64,000 nt of DNA from Halostagnicola sp. A56 (GCF_000691505.1 NZ_JMIP02000021.1:1-64000); one strand, 5' to 3'. Positions 26,279 through 37,432 are shown, counted from the stretch's first letter. Translations and numbers: made by a program. The notes: generated by a model from the letters alone, not told the origin.

Positions 26279-28543
26279 TTACTGGAAGGTCCGACCCAGC
26301 TGGTCGCTTTCGCCGCTGGGTTCGGCCTGCTGGAACTCGTCTTCGAGCTCCTCGTAGCGCTCTCGCGTCTCGGGGGTCACGCTCGGCTGGACCTCCTCGA
26401 GGGCGTGCTCGAAGTGTTCGCGGCCGATTCGAACGTTGCCGATGCTCTCTGCCATCTCGTCGGGATCGACCGAGTTGATGAACTCGCGGCTGGCGGCCAT
26501 CGAGGCCTCGCGGCAGACGGCCTCGATGTCGGCACCGACGTAGCCCTCCGTCTCGGCGGCGAGCCACTCGAGGTCGACCGCGTCCGCCAGCGGTTTGTCG
26601 CGCGTGTGGACCTCGAAGATCCGTTCGCGGCCCTCCTCGTCGGGGACGGGAACGTGGACGTGCCTGTCGAGACGGCCCGGCCGGAGCAGGGCGCTATCGA
26701 TCAGATCCGGTCGGTTGGTCGTCGCGATGACGACCACGTCCTCGAGTTCCTCGAGGCCGTCGAGTTCGGTCAGCAGCTGGCTGACGACGCGCTCGCCGAC
26801 GCCCGAGTCGGTGGTGTTGCCGCCGCGTTCGCCGGCGATGGAGTCGATTTCGTCGAAGAAGATCACGGTCGGTGCGTTCGACCGCGCCTTCTCGAAGACC
26901 TCTCGGACGCCCTTCTCGGATTCGCCGACGTACTTGTTGAGCAGTTCGGGGCCTTTGATCGAGATGAAGTTCGACTCCGCCTCGTTGGCGACCGCCTTCG
27001 CGAGCAGCGTCTTGCCCGTCCCGGGCGGCCCGAACATCAGGACGCCTTTCGCGGCCTCCATGTCCATCGCCTCGAACACGTCGGGGTAGTCGAGCGGCCA
27101 CTGGATGGTCTCTCGAAGCCGTTCTTTGGTGTCACCCAGTCCGCCGACGTCGTTCCAGGTGACGTCCGGAACCTCGACGAAGACCTCTCGAAGCGCCGAG
27201 GGCTGGATGCCCTTGAGCGCCTCTTTGAAGTCCCGTTCGGTAACCTGCAGGCTCTCGAGGACGTCCGCGTCGATCTCGTCCGACTCGAGGTCTAGCTCGG
27301 GCCGAATTCGGCGAAGCGCGTTCATCGCGCTCTCGCGGGCGAGGCTCTCGAGGTCCGCGCCGACGAAGCCGTGGGTGTTCGCGGAGTAGTGCTCTAAGTC
27401 GACCGAGTCCGAGAGCGGCATCCCGCGGGTGTGGACCTGCAGGATCTCCTTGCGGCCCTGTTTGTCCGGGACGCCGATCTCGATCTCGCGGTCGAAGCGA
27501 CCGCCGCGACGGAGCGCGGGGTCGATGTCGTCGATGCGGTTGGTCGCCGCGATGACGGTGACCTGTCCGCGCTCCTCGAGACCGTCCATCAACGAGAGCA
27601 GCTGTGCGACGACGCGTCGTTCCACGTCACCGCCGGCTTCCTCGCGCTTTGCGGCGATCGAGTCGAGTTCGTCGATGAAGATGATCGCCGGCGTGTTCTC
27701 CTCTGCCTCCTCGAAGACCTCCCGGAGCTGTTCTTCTGACTCCCCGTAGTACTTCGACATGATCTCCGGGCCGGAGATCGTCTCGAAGTAGGCGTCGATC
27801 TCGTTGGCGACCGCCTTCGCCATCAGCGTCTTCCCGGTGCCCGGCGGCCCGTGCAGGAGGACGCCTTTCGGCGGCTCGATGCCGAGTTGCTGGAACAGCT
27901 CGGGGTGGCGCATCGGCAGCTCGATCATCTCGCGCACCTGATCGAGTTCCTCGTCGAGACCGCCGATGTCCTCGTAGGTCACGTCCGGAACGCCCTCGGA
28001 CGTTCCGCCCGGTCCGGACGAGATCTGCTCTGCGGGGGTCTCGGAGATCTCGATCTCGGTCGAATCGGTGATGACGACCGTGCCCGACGGCGAGGTGCTC
28101 GCGATCTTCAGGGGGACCGACTGACCCGAACTGGACATCGGTCCGAATGACAGCGAGAACGGCACCGTCTGTCCCTCGGTGACGGCTTGACCGCTCAGCT
28201 TGTCCCGGACGAGCGGCCCGATGTCGCCCCGGATGCGGAGGTTTTGTGGGAGCGCGACAGTGACGCCCGTCGCGGGTTTGACGTCCGCCTTCTCGACGGT
28301 GACGGTGTCGTCGATCCCGACGTTCGCCTCCTGGCGTAATCGCCCGTCGATCCGGACGACGTTTCGCCCTTCGTCTTCGGGGTAGCCGGGCCAGACGCGG
28401 GCGACCGACTGGCCGTCGCCCTTGCCGTCGATCGTGATGTAGTCTCCGTTCTCGAGGCCGAGCTCGCTCATCGAGACGCGGTCGATCGCTGCGAGCCCGC
28501 GGCCTGCGTCTTTTTGCTTGAGGGGTTTGACGGTGAGCTTCAT
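26279..28543 (-). CDS. cdc48: Cdc48/VAT-type AAA+ ATPase
   Basis: A 754-residue double-ring unfoldase. The N-domain (1-185) is the double-psi barrel that binds substrates and adaptors. D1 has [13 protein letters not shown] (Walker A, about 231-243) and [12 protein letters not shown]2 has [13 protein letters not shown] (about 505-517) and [12 protein letters not shown]. Both SRH arginines are present ([19 protein letters not shown]). It works with the proteasome in protein quality control. The C-terminal tail is acidic. Its start overlaps the small Hsp20-like gene (ATGA). Confidence 0.95.
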   Translation of the reverse strand: MKLTVKPLKQKDAGRGLAAIDRVSMSELGLENGDYITIDGKGDGQSVARVWPGYPEDEGRNVVRIDGRLRQEANVGIDDTVTVEKADVKPATGVTVALPQNLRIRGDIGPLVRDKLSGQAVTEGQTVPFSLSFGPMSSSGQSVPLKIASTSPSGTVVITDSTEIEISETPAEQISSGPGGTSEGVPDVTYEDIGGLDEELDQVREMIELPMRHPELFQQLGIEPPKGVLLHGPPGTGKTLMAKAVANEIDAYFETISGPEIMSKYYGESEEQLREVFEEAEENTPAIIFIDELDSIAAKREEAGGDVERRVVAQLLSLMDGLEERGQVTVIAATNRIDDIDPALRRGGRFDREIEIGVPDKQGRKEILQVHTRGMPLSDSVDLEHYSANTHGFVGADLESLARESAMNALRRIRPELDLESDEIDADVLESLQVTERDFKEALKGIQPSALREVFVEVPDVTWNDVGGLGDTKERLRETIQWPLDYPDVFEAMDMEAAKGVLMFGPPGTGKTLLAKAVANEAESNFISIKGPELLNKYVGESEKGVREVFEKARSNAPTVIFFDEIDSIAGERGGNTTDSGVGERVVSQLLTELDGLEELEDVVVIATTNRPDLIDSALLRPGRLDRHVHVPVPDEEGRERIFEVHTRDKPLADAVDLEWLAAETEGYVGADIEAVCREASMAASREFINSVDPDEMAESIGNVRIGREHFEHALEEVQPSVTPETRERYEELEDEFQQAEPSGESDQLGRTFQ

Positions 28544-28782
28544 GCGTTGTCCTCCAGTTCGATAGTGAGCACGCCGTTTTTGATAAACGTGTGCGCATCC
28601 GTCCGTTCGACTGGTAGGTCGAACTCGTAGTGCTCGTCGTCGGCGACGACGATGACGGTACCGTCGACGACGTCGATCGACGGCTCCGGCACGGCGGTGC
28701 CGAGGTCGACCGCGATGACCGACCCATCGTCGTACTCGTATTTGCGAGCGAGTTGGTCGCTCGTTAATTGGGCTGTATCCAT
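28540..28782 (-). CDS. small Hsp20/alpha-crystallin-like protein upstream of cdc48
   Basis: An 80-residue protein, essentially one beta-sandwich: [31 protein letters not shown] and [10 protein letters not shown] at the end, which resembles the core strands and the GVLTI motif of small heat-shock proteins, but without the N-terminal extension and C-terminal IxI tail. It is translationally coupled to cdc48 (4-bp overlap), so it may be a partner or adaptor. ATG 28782 is used because it follows a TATA box at normal distance; an upstream ATG at 28899 precedes that promoter. Confidence 0.78.
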   Translation of the reverse strand: MDTAQLTSDQLARKYEYDDGSVIAVDLGTAVPEPSIDVVDGTVIVVADDEHYEFDLPVERTDAHTFIKNGVLTIELEDNA

Positions 28783-28792
28783 TGTAACTAAC

Positions 28793-28821
28793 CCTAAGTT
28801 AGGCACGATAGTATTTATATC
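28793..28821 (-). promoter_or_regulatory. promoter and inverted repeat of the Hsp20-like/cdc48 operon
   Basis: On the minus strand GATATAAATA (plus 28812-28821) is a good TATA box about 30-40 nt upstream of ATG 28782, preceded by CGAAA as in haloarchaeal BRE elements. Between it and the ATG is a perfect inverted repeat CCTAA-G-TTAGG (28793-28803), right at the expected transcript start, a place where a repressor would block initiation. No known consensus is claimed. Confidence 0.5.
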
Positions 28822-29110
28822 TTTCGCCGAAAAATCGCCGGAAGGGATCGAGGTGGCGGAAAAGACATTGCACGCAGTTCCGTCACCCGGTAGTGTCATA
28901 TTAGGCGCGTATTATGACGATAACTAAGTGAATTGGTAGCATTATTCAAACCGTAGTGCAGGCTGCTAAAATCCACGAACGTTCCTCGTAACCGGGTTTG
29001 AATGTGGATTCTTCCAAAGGAGGTCTCGTCGAATTCCGGAAACCATCCGAAAGGTGAATTACGGTGGTGCGTGACAGGGCAACGGCTCTCGCGAGTGGAA
29101 ACTGCCATGA

Positions 29111-29116
29111 TTTAAG
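29111..29116 (+). promoter_or_regulatory. TATA-type element of sucCD
   Basis: TTTAAG lies 29 nt before the sucC ATG (29145), so the transcript would begin at or a few bases before the start codon, typical of leaderless haloarchaeal mRNA. The 290 bp farther upstream (28822-29110) contain no gene that I can support. Confidence 0.45.
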
Positions 29117-29144
29117 CGACGTGGGAACAGCCGTTCAAACGGAC

Positions 29145-30289
<1,145 letters not shown>

Positions 30290-30293
<4 letters not shown>

Positions 30294-31159
30294 GTGTACT
30301 AGTCGACGACGACACGCGCGTGGTGGTACAGGGCATCACCGGCGGGGAAGGCAAGTTCCACGCCGAACAGATGATGGAGTACGGAACGAACGTCGTCGCC
30401 GGTGCGGTTCCCGGCAAAGGCGGGCAGGAGGCTGCCGGCGTTCCGGTCTACGATACGGTCCACGAAGCCGTCGAGGAAGAAAACGCGGACACCTCTGTCA
30501 TCTTCGTCCCGCCGGCGTTCGCGGGCGACGCCATCTTCGAGTCGCTCGACACCGACCTCGACCTCGCGGTCGCGATCACCGAGGGCATTCCGACTCAGGA
30601 CATGGCTCGCGTGAACAAGCGACTCACGGAGACTGACACGCGGCTCATCGGCCCGAACTGTCCCGGCCTCATCACCCCCGGAGAGGCAAAACTCGGCATC
30701 CTGCCGGGCAACATCTTCGCCTCGGGCGACGTTGGGCTCGTCTCTCGTTCGGGCACGCTGACCTACCAGGTCGTCGACAGCCTCACCAGCCGCGGTATCG
30801 GCCAGACCACCGCGATCGGTATCGGCGGCGACCCGATCATCGGCACCGACTTCGTCGACGCCCTCGAGCTGTTCGAGAACGATCCGGACACGAAGGCAAT
30901 CGCCATGTGCGGCGAGATCGGCGGCGAGGACGAGGAGGAAGCAGCGGCCTACATCGACGAACACGTCGATACGCCCGTCGCTGGCTTCATCGCCGGCCGA
31001 ACGGCTCCGCCGGGGAAACGCATGGGCCACGCCGGCGCGATCGTTTCCGGCTCCGGAACCGGCACCGCAGAGAGCAAGATCAACGCGCTCAACGACGCCG
31101 GCGTTCCGGTCGGCGACACGCCCGAAGAAGTCGCGGAACACGTCGAGAGCTTCCTCTAA
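30290..31159 (+). CDS. sucD: succinyl-CoA synthetase alpha subunit
   Basis: The alpha subunit carries the CoA site and the phosphorylated histidine. In the 289-residue protein the CoA-binding segment is [20 protein letters not shown] (about 36-55), [17 protein letters not shown] is the conserved middle block, and the active His lies in [12 protein letters not shown] (about 244-255). It follows sucC with a 4-bp overlap, as in most archaea. Confidence 0.96.
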
Positions 31160-31298
31160 TAATCGAACGGCGTTTCGGCGTTGCGAGGCGTTTCGGCGTC
31201 ACGGGACGTTTCGGCATCGCGATTTTTGACCAGTGTCTCGAACGAACCCGAAGCCACGAGTAAGCCAGTCTCACAATCGACTCACCACAGTCGAGCAA

Positions 31299-31790
31299 CT
31301 ATCCCCTCGTTTCGGGACCGCTCGCCACGTCACGCATTCGATTCGAAAAATCCCACCCGTAGACCGTCGCGGGTTCGATGCTGATCGTCACCTCGTCACG
31401 GTCCTCGTCGAGCAGGTCCTGTGCGAGTTTCGAGTCCGTCCCCCCGAGGTACCGCTCAACGAGCGACCGGAGGACGCTCATTTCGGGATCGGGTTCGATG
31501 GTCGCCGTTCCCCACCCACGGACGCCTCTGTACGGCGGGTGGTTCGTCGACACCTCGAACGAGAGTTCTGGGGTCTCGGTCAGGTACGTGACGACCTTCG
31601 CCCCTTTCCCAGTCGCACACTCGAGGACCCACTCCGAACTTCCGTCGTTCTCGAGCACGCGAGGGCGATACCACATCGAGAGCATCCACGGCGTCCCTGC
31701 GGGCGTTTGACAGCCCAGTCGGATCGGGATCGTTTGCGTCGAGAGGAACTGTTGTATCGTCTCTTCTGAGAGGGATCCGCGAACGTTCAT
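31299..31790 (-). CDS. pyridoxamine 5'-phosphate oxidase-like FMN-binding protein
   Basis: A 163-residue split-barrel flavoprotein of the PPOX class. FLSTQTIPIRLGCQTPAGTPWMLSMWYRP is the characteristic N-terminal strand pair that binds FMN, and the late RGWGTATIEPDPE matches the barrel's second half. Substrate unknown: relatives reduce F420-type or other cofactors or bind heme. It converges with sucD and is divergent from bioB. Confidence 0.78.
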   Translation of the reverse strand: MNVRGSLSEETIQQFLSTQTIPIRLGCQTPAGTPWMLSMWYRPRVLENDGSSEWVLECATGKGAKVVTYLTETPELSFEVSTNHPPYRGVRGWGTATIEPDPEMSVLRSLVERYLGGTDSKLAQDLLDEDRDEVTISIEPATVYGWDFSNRMRDVASGPETRG

Positions 31791-31927
31791 AGTAGCCCCG
31801 ATGTGAAGGACTCGTATAGTACCGGCCCCGTAGAGAGTAGGCCGCCGATTCGGCGAGCACTGGGCGGAATTGAACGCCGAGAACGACTGTCCCCAAGAAT
31901 TATAGTTCAGTAACTGCGTTAGCTAGC

Positions 31928-33070
31928 GTGGTTTACGAGACGACCAACCGGACGATCGACGACGCGCTCGAGCGGGTGTTCGCCGGCGAACGCCTCGATC
32001 GGACCGACGGACTGGCGCTTATGGCACAGCCGGTCGAACCGCTCGCGGAGGCGGGGGCCGCCGTCCGGGATCACTTCGGCGACGGCACCGTCGACGCCTG
32101 CTCGATCGTCAACGCGAAGGCGGGCAACTGCGCCGAGGACTGTGGCTTTTGTGCCCAGTCAGTCCACTTCGACACCGGCATCGACACCTACGGCTTTCTC
32201 GGTCCCGAAAAAATTCTCGAGGCCGCAAAACGTGCCGAGCGCGACGGCGCACAGCGCTTCGGCATCGTGGTCGCCGAACGCGGCGTCTCGAAGGAACACC
32301 GTCCCGAGGAGTGGACGGAGGTCCTCGAGTCGATCCGCCTCGTCCGCGAGGAGTGCGACCTCGAGGTCGACGCCTCGCTGGGGATCCTCACGCCCGAAGA
32401 AGCCGAAATACTCGCCGCAGAGGGGATCAACCACTACAATCACAACATCGAGACCTCGCCGCGGTACTTCCCCGAAATCGTCGACTCCCACAGCTTCGAG
32501 GATCGGGTACACACCCTCGAGGTCGCAAAAGAGGCGGGAATGGACCTCTGTGCGGGCGTCATCCTCGGGATGGGCGAGACGCCGGCCGACCGCGTCGATG
32601 CAGCCGTCGCGCTCCAGGACATCGGCATCTCGTCGCTGCCGGTCAACGTTCTGAACCCGGTCGCGGGGACCCCGCTGGCCGAGCGGGGCGTCGAAATCAG
32701 CACGGCGGAGATCGTCAAGACCGTCGCGGTCTACAAACTGCTCCACCCCGAATCGCGCGTTCGGCTGACGGGCGGGCGCGAGGTCAACCTCGAGCCCGAC
32801 GAACAACACCTGCCCCTCGAGGCGGGCGCTGACGGCCTACTCACCGGCGATTATCTGACGACCGAGGGGCAGTCGGCCGGCGACGATATCGAGATCATCG
32901 AACGGGCGGGCCTCGAGCCGAATCAGTCCGTCAACGAATTCGATCCGGAGGCGGTGAAGGCTCGAGGTCGGCGGGCGGCGGCAGAATCGCCGGCGGAGAC
33001 GGCGGCGGGAACGGCCACTGAAGCAGCCGGCAACGCAGGCAGTGCCAACGCGGAATCGAGTGACGACTAA
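31928..33070 (+). CDS. bioB: biotin synthase (radical SAM)
   Basis: BioB inserts sulfur into dethiobiotin. The 380-residue protein starts with GTG at 31928 and has the radical SAM cysteines in NCAEDCGFCAQS (about 62-73). YNHNIETSPRYFPEIV and LCAGVILGMGET match BioB, as does the conserved RLTGGREVNL arginine block. After the family end near residue 345 (VNEFDPEA) there is an Ala/Glu/Ser-rich tail of about 30 residues. bioA, bioD and bioF are not in the window, so this strain may rely on imported dethiobiotin or have the others elsewhere. Confidence 0.9.
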   Translation: MVYETTNRTIDDALERVFAGERLDRTDGLALMAQPVEPLAEAGAAVRDHFGDGTVDACSIVNAKAGNCAEDCGFCAQSVHFDTGIDTYGFLGPEKILEAAKRAERDGAQRFGIVVAERGVSKEHRPEEWTEVLESIRLVREECDLEVDASLGILTPEEAEILAAEGINHYNHNIETSPRYFPEIVDSHSFEDRVHTLEVAKEAGMDLCAGVILGMGETPADRVDAAVALQDIGISSLPVNVLNPVAGTPLAERGVEISTAEIVKTVAVYKLLHPESRVRLTGGREVNLEPDEQHLPLEAGADGLLTGDYLTTEGQSAGDDIEIIERAGLEPNQSVNEFDPEAVKARGRRAAAESPAETAAGTATEAAGNAGSANAESSDD

Positions 33071-33136
33071 GCGACCATCGGTGACGAAGCGATTACTGAC
33101 GACTGAGAGATGACCGACTTCACGACACGATCAGCA

Positions 33137-34234
33137 ATGAACGATACCACGTTTGCGGTGCTCGGAACGGGAGGAATCGGTCGACGAACGCTCGAGGTGA
33201 GCCAACACAAAGACGGGCTCACGCCGGTCGCGGCGTGTGACCGCCACGGCGTCGCGATGGACTTCGACGGGTTGGACGTCGAGGAACTGCTCGAGGCGAC
33301 GGAAGGAAACATCGACAGCGGACCGGGAACTGATGCGCCACGAGGAACTGACGCGTCCAGAGATGACGACCTCGAGACTGACGGCGGCGCGGCGGCGTCG
33401 TCCGGCGTCAAACAACACGGCGAGAACGCGGGCGTCGTCGCCTCCGCGCAGGCCCGTCCGTCCGAGGATCCGATTCAGGAGATCATCGATCACGGCGACG
33501 GTATCGACGCCGTCCTGCTGGCACTGCCGAACTACGAACACGACTTCATCCCGCGGGTCGCGGATCGGTTCGTGGCGGGCGGATACGCCGGCGTGTTGGT
33601 CGACGTGCTCAAACGCTCCCGAGTCATCGGAATGCTCGACGAGCGCGAGGAAGCGTTCGAGGACGCCGGAATCACGTTCGTCTGCGGTGCCGGTGCGACG
33701 CCCGGCTTTCTCACCGGCGCGGCGGCGCTTGCCGCCCAGTCGTTCGTCGAGGTCGAATCGGTCGACATCTGGTGGGGCGTCGGCCTGAAATCGGGCTACG
33801 AGGACAATCGCGGCACCGTCCGCGAGGACATCGCCCACCTGCCAGAGTACGACATCGACACCGCCCGGACGCTCTCCGAGGACGAAATCGAGGCCGTCAT
33901 CGACGACCACGACGGCGTCCTCGAGTTCGATGATATGGAGCACGCGGACGATGTCCTTCTCGAGCGAGCGGGAATCTGTGACGCCGAGGACGTGACCGTC
34001 GGGGGAATCCTCGATGTCGAACGCGACGAGAAGCCGACGACGACGACCGTCTCGGTGACCGGTACCACGTTCGACGGCGAGACGGGGACGAACACGTTCG
34101 AACTCGACGACGCCACGAGCATGGCGGCGAACGTCAACGGGCCGGCGATCGGCTATCTGAAAACCGCCGTCCGCCGAAACCGGGCCGGCGAGTACGGCGT
34201 CTTCGGACCCGCGGAACTGATGCCCGGCTTTTGA
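33137..34234 (+). CDS. NAD(P)-binding oxidoreductase, saccharopine dehydrogenase-like
   Basis: A 365-residue protein with an N-terminal Rossmann motif FAVLGTGGIGRRTLEVS (about 6-22), then LLALPNYEHDFIPRVADRFV and AGVLVDVLKRSRVIGM, followed by a catalytic-type domain starting FVCGAGATPGFLTGAAALAAQ. An acidic insert (about 60-105) separates the first two strands. The pattern of a dinucleotide domain followed by GATPGF resembles saccharopine/homospermidine dehydrogenase-like enzymes, but I cannot name a substrate. It follows bioB by 66 bp on the same strand, so it may be co-transcribed. ATG 33137 begins just before the Rossmann strand; 33110 is an alternative. Confidence 0.7.
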   Translation: MNDTTFAVLGTGGIGRRTLEVSQHKDGLTPVAACDRHGVAMDFDGLDVEELLEATEGNIDSGPGTDAPRGTDASRDDDLETDGGAAASSGVKQHGENAGVVASAQARPSEDPIQEIIDHGDGIDAVLLALPNYEHDFIPRVADRFVAGGYAGVLVDVLKRSRVIGMLDEREEAFEDAGITFVCGAGATPGFLTGAAALAAQSFVEVESVDIWWGVGLKSGYEDNRGTVREDIAHLPEYDIDTARTLSEDEIEAVIDDHDGVLEFDDMEHADDVLLERAGICDAEDVTVGGILDVERDEKPTTTTVSVTGTTFDGETGTNTFELDDATSMAANVNGPAIGYLKTAVRRNRAGEYGVFGPAELMPGF

Positions 34235-34842
34235 GCGCTCGAGAATACGTTCTGCTATTCACCTCATCCGTCATCTACCGATCCGCTCGTGCGCCGAATT
34301 GAGCACGACTTGGAACCGATCCTCGAGCCAGCGACTGCGCTCACAGTCACGAAGCGTGCCCGGAAACGGTGATGGTGGTCCGTCTCCGGGTAGAAACCCA
34401 TGGTATTCGCTCGAACGGTCTCACGGTCTCGTGTTGAGCGTGGGTAGGGATCGCCCGCAGTCTGGCCCGTTTCGGGCCACCCGATCCCACGCGGGGCACC
34501 GCTAACACAGTCTGCCACGAATTCCCAAGGCGGGGATTTCGCTCGAGCCGTCCGTTTCGTCCTGGTCGCGTTCGTGGCGGAGATAACGGAAATCCATGCG
34601 GATACGCCGATTGAAACTGGCATGGGGATGTCTCGAGCGTACCCGAATCTGCGCGATTGCCCCGACTAGAGAGTGTCGTAGAACAGTTCGGATATCCCGT
34701 ATGACTACTCGACAAGCGGAAGTACAGACGGAGTCGTTACCAGAGCAGCCATCTACCTCTCCGATAGCTCCCAGAAACGGCGTGATGATTACAGAAGATG
34801 AGTTCAGTGTAAAGGTACCGATTGGTTCACTGACTGTCGCCA
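34235..34842. other. 608-bp region without a supported gene
   Basis: Several overlapping open frames exist on both strands with basic, Arg-rich translations unlike haloarchaeal proteins. The best candidate is a 49-codon ORF from ATG 34701 on the plus strand ending TEDEFSVKVPIGSLTVAIS, whose composition is more plausible, but there is no other support. On the minus strand a frame starts in TAATG overlap with the ACT gene stop, which may be chance. A GC hairpin GGCCCGTTTCGGGCC lies at about 34463-34477. The region may contain degraded mobile DNA. Confidence 0.4.
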
Positions 34843-35226
34843 TTAGTTAGTGACGTCACAGCCCAACTGTTCAAGTTGTGGAACAGCAGCGTCGAGGTCG
34901 TTCTCTTTTACGAATACGTGGTCAGTCGTGTACGACGAGAGGACAAACACCGAGACATCTGCCTCAGCAAGCGCTGTCGCAACCGTCGCCAGGAATCCAA
35001 CGAGTTCGAATGGCAGATCCATCTCGAACGTCAGGCGTTTCCACCCGGACTCGACCGCACTGGCATCGACACTGCCAACATCATCGTGTTCGACGACCAC
35101 TGTCGTCTCAGTTTCGTCCTCAACGGTTGCAAACGCAGCAGGATGGCTATGATCGGTCCGGCAGACTGCATATGTTTCCTCCGATATCCTGACTGTACTT
35201 CCCTGAAGAAATTCGGTCGGATCCAT
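34843..35226 (-). CDS. ACT-domain-like small protein
   Basis: A 127-residue acidic protein. The C-terminal half has the beta-alpha-beta pattern of an ACT domain: FEMDLPFELVGFLATVATALAEADVSVFVLSSYTTDHVFV, in which a glycine-containing turn precedes the helix and the strand SVFVLSSYTTDHVFV is typical of the family later renamed ACT_7 (CASTOR-type). Residues 1-60 form a related beta-rich unit. It may sense an amino acid. Nothing in the neighbourhood suggests a partner enzyme. Confidence 0.72.
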   Translation of the reverse strand: MDPTEFLQGSTVRISEETYAVCRTDHSHPAAFATVEDETETTVVVEHDDVGSVDASAVESGWKRLTFEMDLPFELVGFLATVATALAEADVSVFVLSSYTTDHVFVKENDLDAAVPQLEQLGCDVTN

Positions 35227-35404
35227 ACAGACGATAATTGCTCGGCGAGTGATAAGAGTGTGCCACCATCGGTCGACCCTTTGTTGCTAGCTTCGACCGG
35301 TCTTTCGGATCAAATAGAACTTGCTCCCTCTGAGATTTAAGAAAAGTTTGTCTGTCTGAAAACTCGGTTAAAATCGATTATCTATTCCTCTCTCTGGCCG
35401 ATCT

Positions 35405-36088
35405 GCGCTATGTATTCGGAACGATGATGACATCGTTGATTCGGTGGTCATCGACTTCCCTGAAATCAAGGAGGAACGCCATCGATATTTCACGATGCGA
35501 AAGCGGATGCAAAACAACGGGAAGTCGTCGTTCGACCGAGCGTTCGAGCAACAAGAGGAACGGTTCGTCCACGACCAACTCCACAAAGTCTCTCGACAAG
35601 TCGTGGAGTGGGTGTCTCAGTTCGAGAAGCCCGTCATCGTCTTTGAAGACCTCAAAGAGATGCGGAACTCGATTGACTATGGCACCCGGATGAACCGTCG
35701 CCTTCACTCACTTCCGTTCCACAAACTTCGAGAGTTCATCACGTACAAAGCCGCGTTCCAAGGGGTTCCGTCCGACAAAATCAACCCGGAATACACGAGT
35801 CAGGCGTGTTCACTCACCGAGTGTGAGCATACAACTCGTGGAAACCGGAACAAGAAGCGATTCAAGTGCGTGGATTGTGGGCGGCAAGACCACGCTGACC
35901 GGAACGCGGCTATCAACATCGCCAAGAAGGGATTGGCGAAACTGGATAGGAATGTGCCTGCTCTCAAGACGCTTCCCAACGTGCGGAAGCTGCGACGGCA
36001 GGCATCGGGCTGTGTGACCCAGCCGACCGTGACCCACGACACCGCCAGAGGTCACCACGCCGATGGTGTCGCGGGTGTGTCCGACTAA
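35405..36088 (+). pseudogene. tnpB: IS200/IS605-family TnpB, N-terminally truncated
   Basis: The remaining ~225 codons match the C-terminal half of haloarchaeal TnpB (RNA-guided nuclease of IS200/IS605 elements): VDSVVIDFPEIKEERHRYF, RuvC-II Glu in KPVIVFEDLKEMR, a zinc finger CSLTEC...CVDCGRQ and RuvC-III Asp in DHADRNAAINIA. The RuvC-I aspartate and the N-terminal DNA-binding half are missing, so it should be inactive as a nuclease. No tnpA is present. The family's usual C-terminal tail (RKLRRQASGCVTQPTV) and a palindromic right-end hairpin follow, so the break is on the left only. Confidence 0.88.
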
Positions 36089-36099
36089 TCCACGGAAAG

Positions 36100-36121
36100 C
36101 CACGGGCCACCGCGCCCGTGG
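36100..36121 (+). other. right-end hairpin of the IS200/IS605 remnant
   Basis: CCACGGGC (36100-36107) and GCCCGTGG (36114-36121) form a perfect 8-bp stem with a 6-nt loop, 11 bp after the tnpB stop. Elements of this family carry subterminal imperfect palindromes recognised by TnpA, and their TnpB guide (omega) RNAs overlap this end, so the 3' end of tnpB plus this region may still specify an omega RNA. Confidence 0.6.
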
Positions 36122-36249
36122 CGGTTCACGAAACCTAAGGATGCCACCGTTCCGGGCTTTCGGGACCGTTGGCTACACCAGTTCCCCGAAGACTGGCGAT
36201 TGCCATACATAGACCGTGTTCAAGACCTCGTATCACCAGATTCATTTAT

Positions 36250-37392
36250 ATGTTGAATGGAAGTTCATGTGTGACAGATAGTACTAATTTGCCGAACTGG
36301 GTCACCGCACAGCTCGGCTTAACTATACTCGCACTGGTGAGCAGTCTGCTCGCACTGTTCGTTTTCCTCCCGTATCTGCAGTACATCCTCTTCGGAATCG
36401 TACTCGCGTATATTATGTTACCTGTGCAGCACCACCTCGAGCAATATATCAGACCGACAATTACAGCGATCGTAGTGGTCACAGCAACTGTACTCGTCGT
36501 GCTGCTCCCGCTCATCTATATTGTTGTGACTGCAGTTGAACAGTCGTTCCGGCTTGTCCGTGCGATCAGACAGGGACAACCCAACGGTGAAGCGGTCAAA
36601 GAGATCCTCGGTACGATCGAGGTCAATCTTGAGAGCAACGGGTACGAGGCCGATCTTGTTGGACTATATGATGCAAATCAACACCGGATTGCGTCCACTC
36701 TCCAAGAGATCATAAGAGAGATCATTACTGTCGTCGGTGATCTCCCTAGTATCTTCATCGGCCTGACCGTCACGCTGTTCGTCCTCTTTGCACTATTGCG
36801 AGATGGGGAACAACTCGTCGCATGGCTGCAGTGGGTATTGCCGATCGACAACGAGGTATTGACAGAACTCCGAACTAGTTTAGATCAGCTCATGTGGGCC
36901 TCGATCGTCGGGAACGTCGCCGTTGCAGCTATTCAGGCGGTGATGCTTGGAGTTGGACTAGCGATCGCAGGTGTCCCTGCTATCGTTTTCCTCACTGTTT
37001 CGACGTTCGTTCTGACACTACTTCCGCTGGTCGGTTCGTTCGGGATCTGGATTCCGGCAGCGGCTTATTTGATTGGAATGGGTAGACCAGCCGCCAGCGT
37101 AGCGATGGTCATTTATGGTCTGATTGTCACTTTCTCGGACTCGTACCTTCGGCCTGCGCTGATTGGGCGTACTAGTGCATTCAATTCCGCCATTGTTGTC
37201 GTCGGCATCTTCGGTGGTCTCATCATCTTCGGAGCCAGCGGTCTCTTTATCGGTCCTGTCGTCCTTGGCGGCGCAAAGCTCACCCTCGATTCGTTCGCTC
37301 GAGCACATACCGATGAGTCGCTTGCCGAGGATACATCCGAGAATGACGTAGACAAGAATCAATCCGATGGAGTACTACAGGACGTTCACTAA
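36250..37392 (+). CDS. AI-2E family transporter (permease)
   Basis: A 380-residue membrane protein with about eight hydrophobic segments: two pairs at 20-60 and 75-105, a soluble stretch with amphipathic helices (VEQSFRLVRAIRQGQPNG to IIREIITVVG), then segments from residue ~180 to 345. The order TVTLFVLFALLRDGEQLVAWL, then LMWASIVGNVAVAAIQAVMLGVGLAIAGVP and later SDSYLRPALIGR is the AI-2E (PurR/YdiK-type) signature. Substrate unknown; haloarchaeal members have been linked to Na+/H+ exchange in bacteria only. ATG 36250 is preferred to 36169, which lies in the IS remnant tail. GC content is clearly lower than in the core genes. Confidence 0.85.
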   Translation: MLNGSSCVTDSTNLPNWVTAQLGLTILALVSSLLALFVFLPYLQYILFGIVLAYIMLPVQHHLEQYIRPTITAIVVVTATVLVVLLPLIYIVVTAVEQSFRLVRAIRQGQPNGEAVKEILGTIEVNLESNGYEADLVGLYDANQHRIASTLQEIIREIITVVGDLPSIFIGLTVTLFVLFALLRDGEQLVAWLQWVLPIDNEVLTELRTSLDQLMWASIVGNVAVAAIQAVMLGVGLAIAGVPAIVFLTVSTFVLTLLPLVGSFGIWIPAAAYLIGMGRPAASVAMVIYGLIVTFSDSYLRPALIGRTSAFNSAIVVVGIFGGLIIFGASGLFIGPVVLGGAKLTLDSFARAHTDESLAEDTSENDVDKNQSDGVLQDVH

Positions 37393-37432
37393 CTCGAAAG
37401 GAACACGCTACTTGAACACGGATACTCTATCA

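Noticed and set aside
26405-27295. Long plus-strand open frame inside cdc48
   Set aside because: Antisense shadow of a confident AAA+ gene, with no start context and no domain.
34502-34843. Minus-strand ORF starting in TAATG overlap with the ACT gene
   Set aside because: Composition changes to basic and Cys/Arg-rich after 60 residues, and no homology is evident; coupling is probably chance.
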